Shown: one piece after another, positions 9,782 through 18,700 of the stretch
Layout: every line of letters starts with the position of its first letter
How positions within the stretch are numbered: position 1 is the stretch's first letter
Assembly (NCBI GenBank): GCA_021801265.1
Contig: JAJYYE010000004.1
Span: 244,065-308,064, forward strand
Origin: Pseudomonadota bacterium
Lineage (GTDB): Bacteria > Pseudomonadota > Gammaproteobacteria > Halothiobacillales > Halothiobacillaceae
Reading direction: 5' to 3'
Length of the DNA: 64,000 nucleotides
The notes under the pieces: generated by a model
The model's database searches: none
The model's input: only the letters and a program-made list of their open reading frames with translations
What the model was told of the DNA's origin: nothing
Made by a program: the position numbers and the translations under genes

Positions 9782-9847
9782 GGCAAATACTCCTATGAAA
9801 TTAAACATCAAGCCCGGACGAATTCATTCATCGCCTCGGTGAACGTC

Positions 9848-9875
9848 ATATTAGTGGGAAAATTTTCCACGTCAA
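9848..9875 (-). promoter_or_regulatory. sigma-70-like promoter with palindrome in the spacer
   Basis: On the minus strand TTGACG (9875-9870) and TAATAT (9853-9848) are 16 bases apart, close to consensus, about 65 bases before the repeat-protein start. The spacer is almost wholly a palindrome, GTGGGAAAATTTTCCAC (9854-9870 on plus). A repressor site placed between -35 and -10 is the simplest reading. Confidence 0.65.
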
Positions 9876-9892
9876 GCGCTTTCTCCCTGTGC

Positions 9893-9905
9893 TAGAATTT
9901 CCCAC
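9893..9905 (+). promoter_or_regulatory. possible -10 element and leaderless start of DUF6502 gene
   Basis: TAGAAT (9893-9898) lies seven bases before the ATG at 9906, and there is no Shine-Dalgarno sequence in between. The bases TTCCCAC (9899-9905) repeat the half-site of the nearby palindrome. If this is the -10, transcription would begin at or next to the ATG, giving a leaderless mRNA. No good -35 is visible, so this is tentative. Confidence 0.35.
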
Positions 9906-10787
9906 ATGAATACGGCAATCAAAAATACGGCTCTAGCCATCCTTCGCCCCCTGGTTCGATTCCTGATCGGGCATGGTTGGACATTTGGTGCTATTTCGGA
10001 GCTTTTAAAATACGTCTGCGTTGAAGAAGCCTGCCGTAGACATGGAGATGGTGCGCGGGCGCTTACCGATAGCAAGGTCACGCTCATGAGTGGCGTGCAC
10101 CGCAAGGAAGTCCGGCGTATTCGTGAAGAGTTGGCTCAAACGGACACCCATGATTTACCACTTCGGCATGGGGCGAATATTGCTGCACAATTAATTACGC
10201 TTTGGATGACTCACCCGAATTATCAGAATGAACGGGGTGAACCGCTCTGTCTGCCCATGCGCGCGCACCACGCGCCCAGCGTGGAAGAGCTGGCGCGGCT
10301 GATTAAAGCAGACATGCGTCCGCGCACGATTGTTGATGATTTGGTCCAGGCGGGTGTTGCCACAGAACGTGCCGATCTGATCTGCCTTTTACGGTGCAGT
10401 TACATTTCCAACATGCCCGAAGATCGTCTCGTGTTTATGGGCAACAACGTGGGTGATCATCTGTCGGCGGCGGTGCACAACCTCGAAGGAAGCGAACCTG
10501 CATACCTTGAGCAAGCGATGTATTTTGATGAGCTACCACCAGAAGCACTCACCACATTGCGCCCAGAATTGCGACGTCTGGCCGAAAAACTGCTCCGGGA
10601 TGCATACCAGCGCGTGGCAAAACTCGCCCCCCCGGATGCCCCCCCCCCCAATGACTCACTTCACGGCAGTCGGCGGATGCGCTTGGGTGTTTATTATTTT
10701 GAAGAAGAAATACCACAAATCGCTCAAGAGCATCCTAAATCTCACCCGGTCGATACCTCAAAGGATGGTGCTCATGTCCAGCCCTAA
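9906..10787 (+). CDS. DUF6502 family protein, possible DNA-binding regulator
   Basis: A 293-residue cytosolic protein of the family I recognise as DUF6502. It has no signal peptide or membrane span. The N-terminal part contains RFLIGHGWTFGAISELLK and, at about residues 50-77, TDSKVTLMSGVHRKEVRRIREEL, which has the look of a winged-helix or helix-turn-helix DNA-binding unit. The role as a regulator is inference; the family's function is not established to my knowledge. A run of ten C bases lies inside the gene at 10639-10648. The end overlaps the DUF5666 gene start by 14 bases, so the two form an operon. The start has no Shine-Dalgarno. Confidence 0.75.
   Translation: MNTAIKNTALAILRPLVRFLIGHGWTFGAISELLKYVCVEEACRRHGDGARALTDSKVTLMSGVHRKEVRRIREELAQTDTHDLPLRHGANIAAQLITLWMTHPNYQNERGEPLCLPMRAHHAPSVEELARLIKADMRPRTIVDDLVQAGVATERADLICLLRCSYISNMPEDRLVFMGNNVGDHLSAAVHNLEGSEPAYLEQAMYFDELPPEALTTLRPELRRLAEKLLRDAYQRVAKLAPPDAPPPNDSLHGSRRMRLGVYYFEEEIPQIAQEHPKSHPVDTSKDGAHVQP
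10639..10648. repeat. C10 homopolymer within the DUF6502 gene
   Basis: Ten consecutive C bases encode a proline stretch. A shorter run of seven C lies 5 bases upstream (10627-10633). Loss of one C would place the DUF6502 frame into the frame of the downstream DUF5666 gene, which is open through this region without a stop. Confidence 0.9.
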
Positions 10788-12081
10788 GCTCATGCATATC
10801 CCAGGCGTGACGGCAGGCTTTGCACTGCTCTTTTTCACGCTATGTTCAGCCCAAGTGATTGGTGCACCAGGACAAACTGACAACACCCTGCCCGGTGGTA
10901 TCGGCGGCACCGGCGCGCACCTGGGCACTCATCCCGGCGGAGGCATTGGCGGCACAGGTATCGTGGCCATTGGCCCCATCCAACGTTTTGGCAGTATTTT
11001 TGTGCTGGGCAAGGAATATCACTTTACCCCACAAACCATATTCACCCTTGATGGCCTACCGAGCCGTGAGCAGGATCAACACTTGGGGGATTGGGTCACG
11101 GTACAAGGTCATTGGAACAAGAATCGTTGGGTCGCCGATCGCGTTGATGTAACGCATGCCATCACAGGGAAAATTGAATCCATTGATCACAAAAATCATC
11201 GAATTCACGTGTTGGGCCAAGTCATTGCGCTCGCATCGGATATCCAAATACGATCCGAACCGCACCCTGCTGCCTTGCATTTTTCTGCGTTAAAAGTGGG
11301 CGATGAAGTGCAGCTGAGCGCCGCTCAAGGCGATGTTGGGCATTGGTTGGCTACAGGCATTGTGCGTTTGGCGAGTTCAGCCCAACCCCCAAAGGTTCAT
11401 TTGCAGGGTGAAATTCAAGCAATCAGCCCAGATCGACGGCAACTGCAAATCCAGGGCATTTGGCTGGCATCGCAATCCCTGATTCCTGAACCTATTGAGC
11501 CGCGTCAGCCCGTTGAAGTAATTGGCAGCTACCGAGACGGCCGCGCGGTCATTACCCAGGTGAATCCTGTGACCCCGGGTAATTTCGCACCAGGCCAGGC
11601 CATAGCACTGTTTGGCTATGTTCATCAAACACCTCAGGGCGTCTATTGCGATAGGTTTAAAATTGAATCCGGCTCGAAAATCTCGGGCGAAAGGCAAGAT
11701 ATTTCTGCCGAGACATCCGGCCAATGGCGCGTCGTTTCAGGACTTATTCATTCGCCGCAGCTCATTCACCTGGATCAGACCACCCCCTCAACCAAACCCA
11801 TGCAATTTGGCCTGCAATGGGGCTCAGGTCGATTGGAAAACCCGCCCATACCAGAGTCCGTCCCCTCTTCTGCCCCCACACAAGAAGTTTCGCGGCCTCA
11901 CTTCTCCCGGGAACCAATGGTTCCATCCATACCCTCCGTACCCTCCGTACCTTCCGTACCTTCCATACCTTCCGTACCTTCCGTACCTTCCGTACCTTCC
12001 GTACCTTCCGTACCTTCCGTACCTTCCGTACCAACATCACCCAATGTGCCCTCTTCACCCCCTATGCCATTTAGACCTTAA
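10774..12081 (+). CDS. secreted DUF5666 protein with VPS repeat tail
   Basis: A 435-residue exported protein. A signal peptide (PGVTAGFALLFFTLCSAQ) is followed by a glycine-rich start with GGIGGTG repeats and IGPIQRFGSIFVLGKEYHF, the pattern I associate with DUF5666 domains, with three or four repeated small beta domains through residue about 330. The C-terminus is proline-rich and has twelve consecutive (V/I)PS triplets, then PFRP. The frame is open far upstream, but the ATG at 10774 has AAAGGA eight bases before it. It overlaps the DUF6502 gene. DUF5666 function is unknown; location in the periplasm or outside is likely. Confidence 0.8.
   Translation: MSSPKLMHIPGVTAGFALLFFTLCSAQVIGAPGQTDNTLPGGIGGTGAHLGTHPGGGIGGTGIVAIGPIQRFGSIFVLGKEYHFTPQTIFTLDGLPSREQDQHLGDWVTVQGHWNKNRWVADRVDVTHAITGKIESIDHKNHRIHVLGQVIALASDIQIRSEPHPAALHFSALKVGDEVQLSAAQGDVGHWLATGIVRLASSAQPPKVHLQGEIQAISPDRRQLQIQGIWLASQSLIPEPIEPRQPVEVIGSYRDGRAVITQVNPVTPGNFAPGQAIALFGYVHQTPQGVYCDRFKIESGSKISGERQDISAETSGQWRVVSGLIHSPQLIHLDQTTPSTKPMQFGLQWGSGRLENPPIPESVPSSAPTQEVSRPHFSREPMVPSIPSVPSVPSVPSIPSVPSVPSVPSVPSVPSVPSVPTSPNVPSSPPMPFRP
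11920..12027. repeat. 9-bp coding tandem repeat, twelve units
   Basis: Twelve 9-bp units of the type gtaccttcc encode the (V/I)PS tail of the DUF5666 protein. The last seven units are identical, the earlier ones vary at one or two bases. The unit length preserves the frame, so slippage would change only tail length. Confidence 0.93.
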
Positions 12082-12124
12082 TGGCATAAAAGCTGGCATA
12101 TCGACAAAAACCCACAGCAAAAAA

Positions 12125-12156
12125 AACCGCATCAAATCGTTCAGATTGATGCGGTT
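12125..12156. terminator. bidirectional hairpin terminator
   Basis: AACCGCATCAA pairs with TTGATGCGGTT around a ten-base loop, with A-rich sequence on the left and a T-rich run (ctgttttt) on the right. It lies between the converging DUF5666 gene and the outer-membrane protein gene and can serve both. Confidence 0.85.
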
Positions 12157-12174
12157 CTGTTTTTCTCGAAGCCG

Positions 12175-12957
12175 TTAAAACACGATTTGTCCGCCAATGC
12201 CAATGCCATAGTTTGCACTGCCATTGGTCAAACCCTTGTCGACATACACCTGAATACCACTGCCTTTGGCAGTTAAATTGTAGTTCCATGCCACGATGAA
12301 ATCAGCCGGGCTAGGGCCCCCACGCACAATGGATTGCGCGCCTGAAAACATCGGCGTGATAAAACTATTAATACTCAGTGCATAAGATGCCCCCACTTGA
12401 TAGGTCGCAATATTGCGATAATCGGAACCTGCAGGCTTACCTACAACCCGGTAACCCACCTTCGCAAAAGGGAATAATTCGGGTGTTGCAGCCTGCTGCA
12501 CAAACACACCCGCTTCATAATCATTAAGCCCCGTACCCAAGCCCTTATCAGCCGATGCGGTACCAAATTTCACCTTGGCATAGGGGCTTATCGACGGCGT
12601 TAAACCAGAACCGGCAAATATTTTGTAACGCCCTTCAAGCCACACATCACCAATACCGCTCGAGTCCCGTGTTTGTGTGGAAGTGCTGATGGTGGTCACG
12701 TTCCCGCCGGTCAAAATAGCGCCTTGCGGCAGATTTTTAATCGAGATCACCGGCAAAGTGAGTTTCAGTTGCCAATTATCATCAGCCAACTGAAGATCAG
12801 TCGCATCGTAATAAATATCGATATTTTTATCGGTGCCGTATTTTCCCTGGAAAAAAGCAGCGCTGTTACTCAAAGTAAACACCGGCTCAGCCTGTGCAAC
12901 ACCACATAAAACGCAGCCAGAAAGCAAGGCCAGGGCAGTCAAGTGGTTAATCGTCAT
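12175..12957 (-). CDS. outer-membrane beta-barrel protein, transporter-like
   Basis: A 260-residue protein with a signal peptide (LTALALLSGCVLCGVAQA, cleavage before EPVF), alternating beta-strand sequence throughout and a C-terminal phenylalanine (GIGGQIVF), typical of an outer-membrane barrel. The sequence pattern fits the MetA-pathway phenol degradation/transporter barrel family (PF13557 as I recall), but substrate is unknown. The ATG at 12957 is preceded by GGGAG; eleven more codons upstream are open but have no such site. A perfect 13-bp inverted repeat with TATAAT in its centre lies 42-70 bases upstream. Confidence 0.78.
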   Translation of the reverse strand: MTINHLTALALLSGCVLCGVAQAEPVFTLSNSAAFFQGKYGTDKNIDIYYDATDLQLADDNWQLKLTLPVISIKNLPQGAILTGGNVTTISTSTQTRDSSGIGDVWLEGRYKIFAGSGLTPSISPYAKVKFGTASADKGLGTGLNDYEAGVFVQQAATPELFPFAKVGYRVVGKPAGSDYRNIATYQVGASYALSINSFITPMFSGAQSIVRGGPSPADFIVAWNYNLTAKGSGIQVYVDKGLTNGSANYGIGIGGQIVF

Positions 12958-12998
12958 GAAATTCACTCCCGTGAAATAAATAGGCAACAAACGGTTAT

Positions 12999-13027
12999 CT
13001 TATCGTGGGATTATATCCCACGATAAG
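12999..13027 (-). promoter_or_regulatory. 13-bp perfect inverted repeat over a -10 box
   Basis: CTTATCGTGGGAT and ATCCCACGATAAG are perfect reverse complements separated by three bases. On the minus strand the centre reads TATAAT (13016-13011), a perfect -10 for the outer-membrane protein gene; no good -35 is seen. The GTGGGA/TCCCAC core is shared with the palindrome at 9854-9870. An operator for a dimeric regulator is the likely reading. Confidence 0.65.
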
Positions 13028-13243
13028 CGATTAACATAACCCAATGCGTGATTAATTCACTCAATCCTTGATTTATCACCAGAAAATCATTTCCGTGCCT
13101 TGTGTGGTTAAAAAGCATCGCCTGCACCCGATGGTTAAGCAAAACGCCAACCATTCGAAAATTCAGCCCGCTCACCGCCGTATAAATTTCGTACAATACC
13201 GCCGATAGAACCCCCCATTCATCACGCGCAGACCAACGAACCC

Positions 13244-14989
13244 ATGACCGACACCGCCACTGAACGCACGAATACCAACGCCGTAGCCAATAATTTTATC
13301 CGTAGTCGAATTGATGAAGATTGCGCCAAAAAAACCTATGGCGAGAAGGTCGTCACACGCTTCCCGCCTGAACCGAACGGGTTTTTACACTTCGGTCACG
13401 CCAAGAGCATTTTTTTGAATTTTGGATTGGCGCAAGATTACGCCGCCCAATGTCCACAGAGCCTGTGTAATTTGCGATTTGATGATACCAACCCCACCAA
13501 GGAAGAAACCGAATACGTCGATGCGATTCGGGAAGATGTTGCTTGGCTCGGGTTCGATACCAGCGGGCGTGAATTTTATGCCTCAAATTATTTCAAACGC
13601 CTGTATCACTGCGCCGAATTACTCATTACCGCAAATTTAGCTTACGTCGATTCACAAGATAGTGATGCCATGCGCGCCACTCGCGGCACGCTGACAGAGC
13701 CCGGGAAAAACAGCCCCTTCCGTACCCGTACAATAGAAGAAAATTTAGATTTATTTCGCCGGATGCGCGCCGGTGAATTTATCGATGGTGCCCACATTCT
13801 GCGCGCTAAAATCGACATGGCCGCCCCCAACATGAACTTACGCGATCCGGCAATTTACCGAATTCGCCACGCCCATCATCACCGCACGGGGGACGCTTGG
13901 TGCATCTACCCCATGTACGATTTTGCCCATTGTGTATCTGATGCCATCGAAGGCATTAGTCACTCCCTGTGCACACTGGAATTTACCGATCATCGACCGC
14001 TGTACGAATGGTTTCTCGACCGCTTAGCTGAACTGGGAGAATTCACCCGCCCCCTGCCTCAACAGATCGAATTCTCACGGCTGAATTTAACCTATGTCGT
14101 ACTCTCCAAACGCAAACTCATTCAACTCGTAACCGGCGGTCACGTCGATGGCTGGAATGACCCGCGCTTACCCACGCTCAAGGGCGCACGGCGGCGTGGG
14201 TTCACACCCGAGGGCTTCAAACGCTTTGCTGACCGTATTGGCGTCTCAAAATCAGACAGCTTGATCGACTACAGTGTGCTCGAAGATTGTATGCGTGAGG
14301 ATTTGAATGAACGAGCCGAGCGCCGTGTAGCCGTGCTTGACCCGATCAAATTAGTGCTCACAAATTACCCCGATGGCCAAACCGAAGCCTGCTTTGCGCC
14401 GAATCACCCACACCATGCCGAACTCGGCACGCGCGAAATCCCACTCGCAAGGGAACTCTGGATTGAGCGCGAAGACTTCATGCCCGAACCCGTCAAAGGC
14501 TTTTTCCGACTCGCGCCCGGCAAAGAAGTCCGGTTGCGCTACGGCTACATCATCAAATGTACCGGCTTTGATCTTGATGCCAATGAGCAGGTCACCTGCA
14601 TTTACGCCGAATATGACCCTGAAACCAAATCCGGCACACCGGGTTCCGAATCACGCAAAGTGAAAGGCAATATTCACTGGCTTTCCTGCAAGCATGCCGT
14701 TCCGGCCGAAATTCGCCTGTACGATCGTCTATTCGCCGTACCCAACCCCGGAGCCCATCGCGAAGGCGATGCGCCCGATCTAGAGCGTGATTTCCTCAAC
14801 GACATCAACCCTGCCGCTAAAAACATCCAAACAGGAATGGTGGAGCTAGCGCTCGCCCAGTGCGAACCTGAATCGTGCTATCAATTTGAACGTAACGGCT
14901 ATTTCGTGGCTGATCAATACGACCACACAGCAGGCAAACCGGTATTCAACCGAACTGTCACCTTGCGGGACTCCTGGGGTAAAAGCTAA
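13244..14989 (+). CDS. glnS: glutaminyl-tRNA synthetase
   Basis: GlnRS charges tRNA-Gln with glutamine. The 581-residue class I synthetase has the HIGH-type motif in PEPNGFLHFGHAKSI near residue 45 and the KMSKS-type motif VLSKRK near residue 287. It also has RFDDTNPTKE and an anticodon-binding beta-barrel C-terminal half ending NRTVTLRDSWGK. It is slightly longer than the E. coli enzyme because of a longer N-terminus. The ATG at 13244 is the natural start. It stands alone; tRNA-Met follows 97 bases later. Confidence 0.98.
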   Translation: MTDTATERTNTNAVANNFIRSRIDEDCAKKTYGEKVVTRFPPEPNGFLHFGHAKSIFLNFGLAQDYAAQCPQSLCNLRFDDTNPTKEETEYVDAIREDVAWLGFDTSGREFYASNYFKRLYHCAELLITANLAYVDSQDSDAMRATRGTLTEPGKNSPFRTRTIEENLDLFRRMRAGEFIDGAHILRAKIDMAAPNMNLRDPAIYRIRHAHHHRTGDAWCIYPMYDFAHCVSDAIEGISHSLCTLEFTDHRPLYEWFLDRLAELGEFTRPLPQQIEFSRLNLTYVVLSKRKLIQLVTGGHVDGWNDPRLPTLKGARRRGFTPEGFKRFADRIGVSKSDSLIDYSVLEDCMREDLNERAERRVAVLDPIKLVLTNYPDGQTEACFAPNHPHHAELGTREIPLARELWIEREDFMPEPVKGFFRLAPGKEVRLRYGYIIKCTGFDLDANEQVTCIYAEYDPETKSGTPGSESRKVKGNIHWLSCKHAVPAEIRLYDRLFAVPNPGAHREGDAPDLERDFLNDINPAAKNIQTGMVELALAQCEPESCYQFERNGYFVADQYDHTAGKPVFNRTVTLRDSWGKS

Positions 14990-15086
14990 GCAATTACCTC
15001 AAAAACCCCCACTGGCGGCCCATTAAGGCGAACAAGAACCAATTGACGCGGCTCCTTTAAAGCCTTAATATGCGCCACCTGTTTAA

Positions 15087-15163
15087 GGCTATATAGCTCA
15101 GTTGGTTAGAGCACAGCACTCATAATGCTGGGGTCGGTGGTTCGAGTCCACCTATAGCCACCA
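15087..15163 (+). tRNA. tRNA-Met (anticodon CAT), elongator type
   Basis: A complete 77-base cloverleaf including encoded CCA: acceptor GGCTATA pairs with TATAGCC, D-arm GCTCAGTTGGTTAGAGC, anticodon loop CTCATAA, T-arm with GGTTCGAGTCC. Position-by-position it resembles elongator tRNA-Met rather than initiator; a lysidine tRNA-Ile cannot be fully excluded. Its 3' half and terminator occur again, degenerate, at 19795-19894. Confidence 0.96.
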
Positions 15164-15205
15164 AATAAGTGATTGATTTTAAGAAAATCAGTTGAAAATC
15201 AAACC

Positions 15206-15230
15206 AAAGTCGCCTTGTGCGGCTTTTTTT
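15206..15230 (+). terminator. tRNA-Met terminator
   Basis: AAAGTCGC pairs with GCGGCTTT (one G-T pair) around cttgt, followed by a T run. The copy at 19869-19894 has lost two of these pairs. Confidence 0.85.
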
Positions 15231-15713
15231 GTACTTTTTTGTCGTGCAGTATCATCTTTTTGTCATAGGTGAATTTCGAAAATCCGTATCAGACGCCGCA
15301 TGACATACGGTTCTGAATACTCCGCCCAATGCACACGTGTCATAGGCTTATGCGGATTGATTAACTCGCTGTTTAGTCGCCAACTTCCTCTCATGAGGGA
15401 TGTGTGTTACTGCGTAATAATAGACTTGGTCAATGTGCCATCTCATTCCAAGTGAGCCTCGATCACCAGTTAGGGGGAATTATTTCAAAACGGCGCGGGT
15501 TACAATTGCACGAGTGGGTCCTTGCGAAGGTGGGCTCTCGACCGGCAGAATTTCGACCTTGTACGGGGTGCGTAACGCGGGCAGTAAATCAGTGGTCACA
15601 GATGAGCATCTGAATGCCGGCATCCAGATATTTGATGGAAACTTTTAGCTCGCCACTCAGGTGGCTGCAATATGCAGTATTTTGAACATCATTGTATTCT
15701 CATTGTTGCACCG
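15231..15713. other. intergenic stretch with no assignable gene
   Basis: About 480 bases between the tRNA-Met terminator and the end of the giant sensor gene. Short frames exist (for example a plus frame at 15433-15648 ending NAGIQIFDGNF), but none has a clear ribosome site or a family I recognise. It lies just inside the proposed tRNA-Met insertion and may be decayed element sequence. Confidence 0.5.
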
Positions 15714-18700
15714 TCATCCATCCACAGTGCTTCGGGATTTGTCGTGCAAATTATCCCTGCCAGACACACTATGCTCAGGCAGATGAATACCTGCTTGCGT
15801 GGGGTCATTCACTGTGACTTCATGCGCTGACTTTCGCCGATGGTATTCGGCAATAATTGCTGCCTGTAACGCGCCCTGTACTGTTTTCAACTCACTCCAA
15901 TCCCTGTTGCCTGGATCAACAATGAATCGGTCATTCGTCACGGCGATGGTGCGATGGTACTCCGCGTGAAGACGGTGTATGAGGCTATCACTTGGGACCA
16001 GCAATTGGTTCAGATCTTCATGGATCGGGCAGGTACTCGCATCCAGTAGCAATCGCCTGTCTATCAGATGAGGATTCTGCAGGATGGCTTTCTTCAAGGC
16101 GCTGTGGCTGGAAAGTTGTTTGGCATACAGGCCCAGCATGCTGATCGGATGTTTATAATACTGGCGTGGGGGGCGGCGCAGAAATTCCCGCAACACACTG
16201 AATGGCATTGGGCGGGCAATCGCATAGCCCTGCATGCTTGGTACACCCAGGGCAGTCATGGCATCCAGGATATCCTCCGTTTCCACACCCTCTACCACGA
16301 GATCCAGACCCAGTCCATTGGCTAGATCAAGTACAGATTCCACAAACTGGATATCCTCCGGGCGCTCTTCCAGTGCCTGGACAAATTTCTGATCCAGTTT
16401 AACCTTATCAATGGGTAGATCCCGGAGGCGCAGGAGAGACGAATAAGCGCTGCCCACATCATCCAGAGCCAGACGCACACCGTGCGCCTTTAGGGTAAAC
16501 AGGTGGTCCAGAGCAAGCTGTTGTTCCTCAAAATTACTCCCCTCCAGAATCTCCAGATAGATTCGTTGAGGGGTTATTTTTGCATGTGTCAAACGATTTT
16601 GCAGATAAACGATACAGGCATCTGAAACATTTCGTGGATCAATGTTGATGGAAACCCACAGGGTGATTTGCTCCTGATCGAGAGACTCCAGATCCAGCAA
16701 AGCCTGCTCCAGCATCCTGCGACTGAGCTGAAATAAATCATCACGAGTCAACAGCGGCAAAAATTCGGCCGGGCACAGCATTCGACCATCACCATCCTGC
16801 AACCGTGCCAATGCCTCAATGCCAATGATCCTGCGACCCCGGTTCTCCATGATAGGTTGGTAAAATACACGCAGACCGCCGTTGCGTAACAGGGCCTGTG
16901 CCTCATTTTCACGTTGCGGGGTACGCTCACCGTAAACCGTCCAGAAATGGAGGCGATCAGTCTTGTGGGCCTTGTTCTCATAGAGTGCCTGATCGGCGTA
17001 CCGCATCAGAGCATCCGGGTTGTCGGTATCGATTTGGGGGTACAAGGAAATCCCCGCGCTGAACGCCACACGCACATCCACTGCGTTATCCAAGGTGATC
17101 GGCGCACAGAGGGCTTGTCCCACCTTGTCCAGCACCTTGTTGATTTCATCGAAAGTTTTGCAGTCTTCAATGAGCAATACAAACTCATCCCCACCCAGTC
17201 GGGCCACAAAATCCGTATGGCGCAGGGTTTCCTGCAGTCGTTTGCCAATGACTTGCAGAACCCGATCACCGCTGTCATGACCATAGGTATCGTTGATGGG
17301 CTTGAAACCATCCAGATCCATCATGACCACGGCCAACATGCGCTTATAGCGGCGCACTCGCGCCATCGCTTTCTGGAACTCTAAATCCAATGCACGGCGA
17401 TTGGGCAAACCGGTGAGCTTGTCGAGCAAAGCTTGTCGAGATAGCTCCTTCGTCAAACGATGACGTTCGGTGACATCAATGGAGGTCCATACAATGATCG
17501 GTTGGTCGGGATCTCCTCCGCCAAGCAGCTGGCCTGAGACATCCAGGTAGATAATCAGGCCATCCTTGCGGCGAAGTTTCAGGTCACGCAGATTCCCTTG
17601 GCCGTTTTTGAGCACTTCTTGCGCCAAGGCCGACATGCGGTGATTCTGGCTACTGTCCGGGTAAATCTCACTCGTTGTCCGGCCCACAATCTCTTCGGGA
17701 TTCTGGTAGCCCGTGATCTTCAGAAAACCCTGATTAACCTCGACAAAAACCTGATCCGGATAACGCATAAGAAGAATGCCGGCTGCAGTGTTGGCCAGCA
17801 GCGCGGCGCGGGAGGAACTGAGTTCACGGATGGTGTGTTCGGTGGCACGGCGTTCAGTGACATCCACATGGGTCCAGACAACGCGCGTCACCCCATCCGT
17901 TTCGCTGAGGCGTTGGCCGGAAAGATCGATAAAGACAATCCTGCCATCAAGACGCCGGTAAGGCACATCCCTCAGGGTGCCGTAACCTGTGCGCACAACA
18001 TCCTCGGCAAAGATTCCCACCCAAGCGTAGGTTTCATCGTCTGGATAGAACTCTCGCCCTTGGCGTCCGACCAATTCGGATAGGGAGAAGGCGCCGAAGA
18101 TATCCAGCATGCGTTTATTGGCCCGTTCAACCACTCGATCCGGATAACGCGTCACATTGATGCCTGCGGTCAGACTATCAAGCAGCGCCATGTTGAACGC
18201 GTTGGCTTCCTGCTCTCTGCGCACACTATCCAGTCGATCCAGGCCATAGCCGATGTCCTGCGCCAAATCCGTCAAAATTTTCTGGATTTCAGCATCCAGG
18301 ATATTTTCCTCACCGAGATAGGTTCCCAAAATGGCCCATCGTTCGCCGCGACGAAAAATGGGAAGTGATGCACTTGAGGCAAAGCCATAGGTTTGCGTGC
18401 GTTCTGCCCAGGGTGTTCTATAGGGCGCCTTAAGAAAGGAAACATTGAAAACAGACCTCTGGCCACGCCAGCATTGACCCGCAGAACCCCGTCCTTCGGG
18501 CAGTTCCTCCGAAGTAGAAATACGGATACTGTCCAGGTAACCCACGGCACCTGCGGCAGCCAGGGATTGGAACCAACCCCCAGCATCGGGTGCCGCGATC
18601 CAGGCCAATCGTAAATTAGCCCGCCGTATGGCCAGTTCGCACAAATCCTGTAATAGCGTTTTTTCATCCTCGGCGCGGGCAATGGCTTCATTGGCTTCTG

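Noticed and set aside
10453..10773. N-terminal extension of the DUF5666 protein
   Set aside because: It would bury the signal peptide and overlaps DUF6502 in another frame; AAAGGA before 10774 marks the start.
11762..12058. Minus-strand frame with VRKVRK repeats
   Set aside because: An artefact of the 9-bp coding repeat on the other strand.
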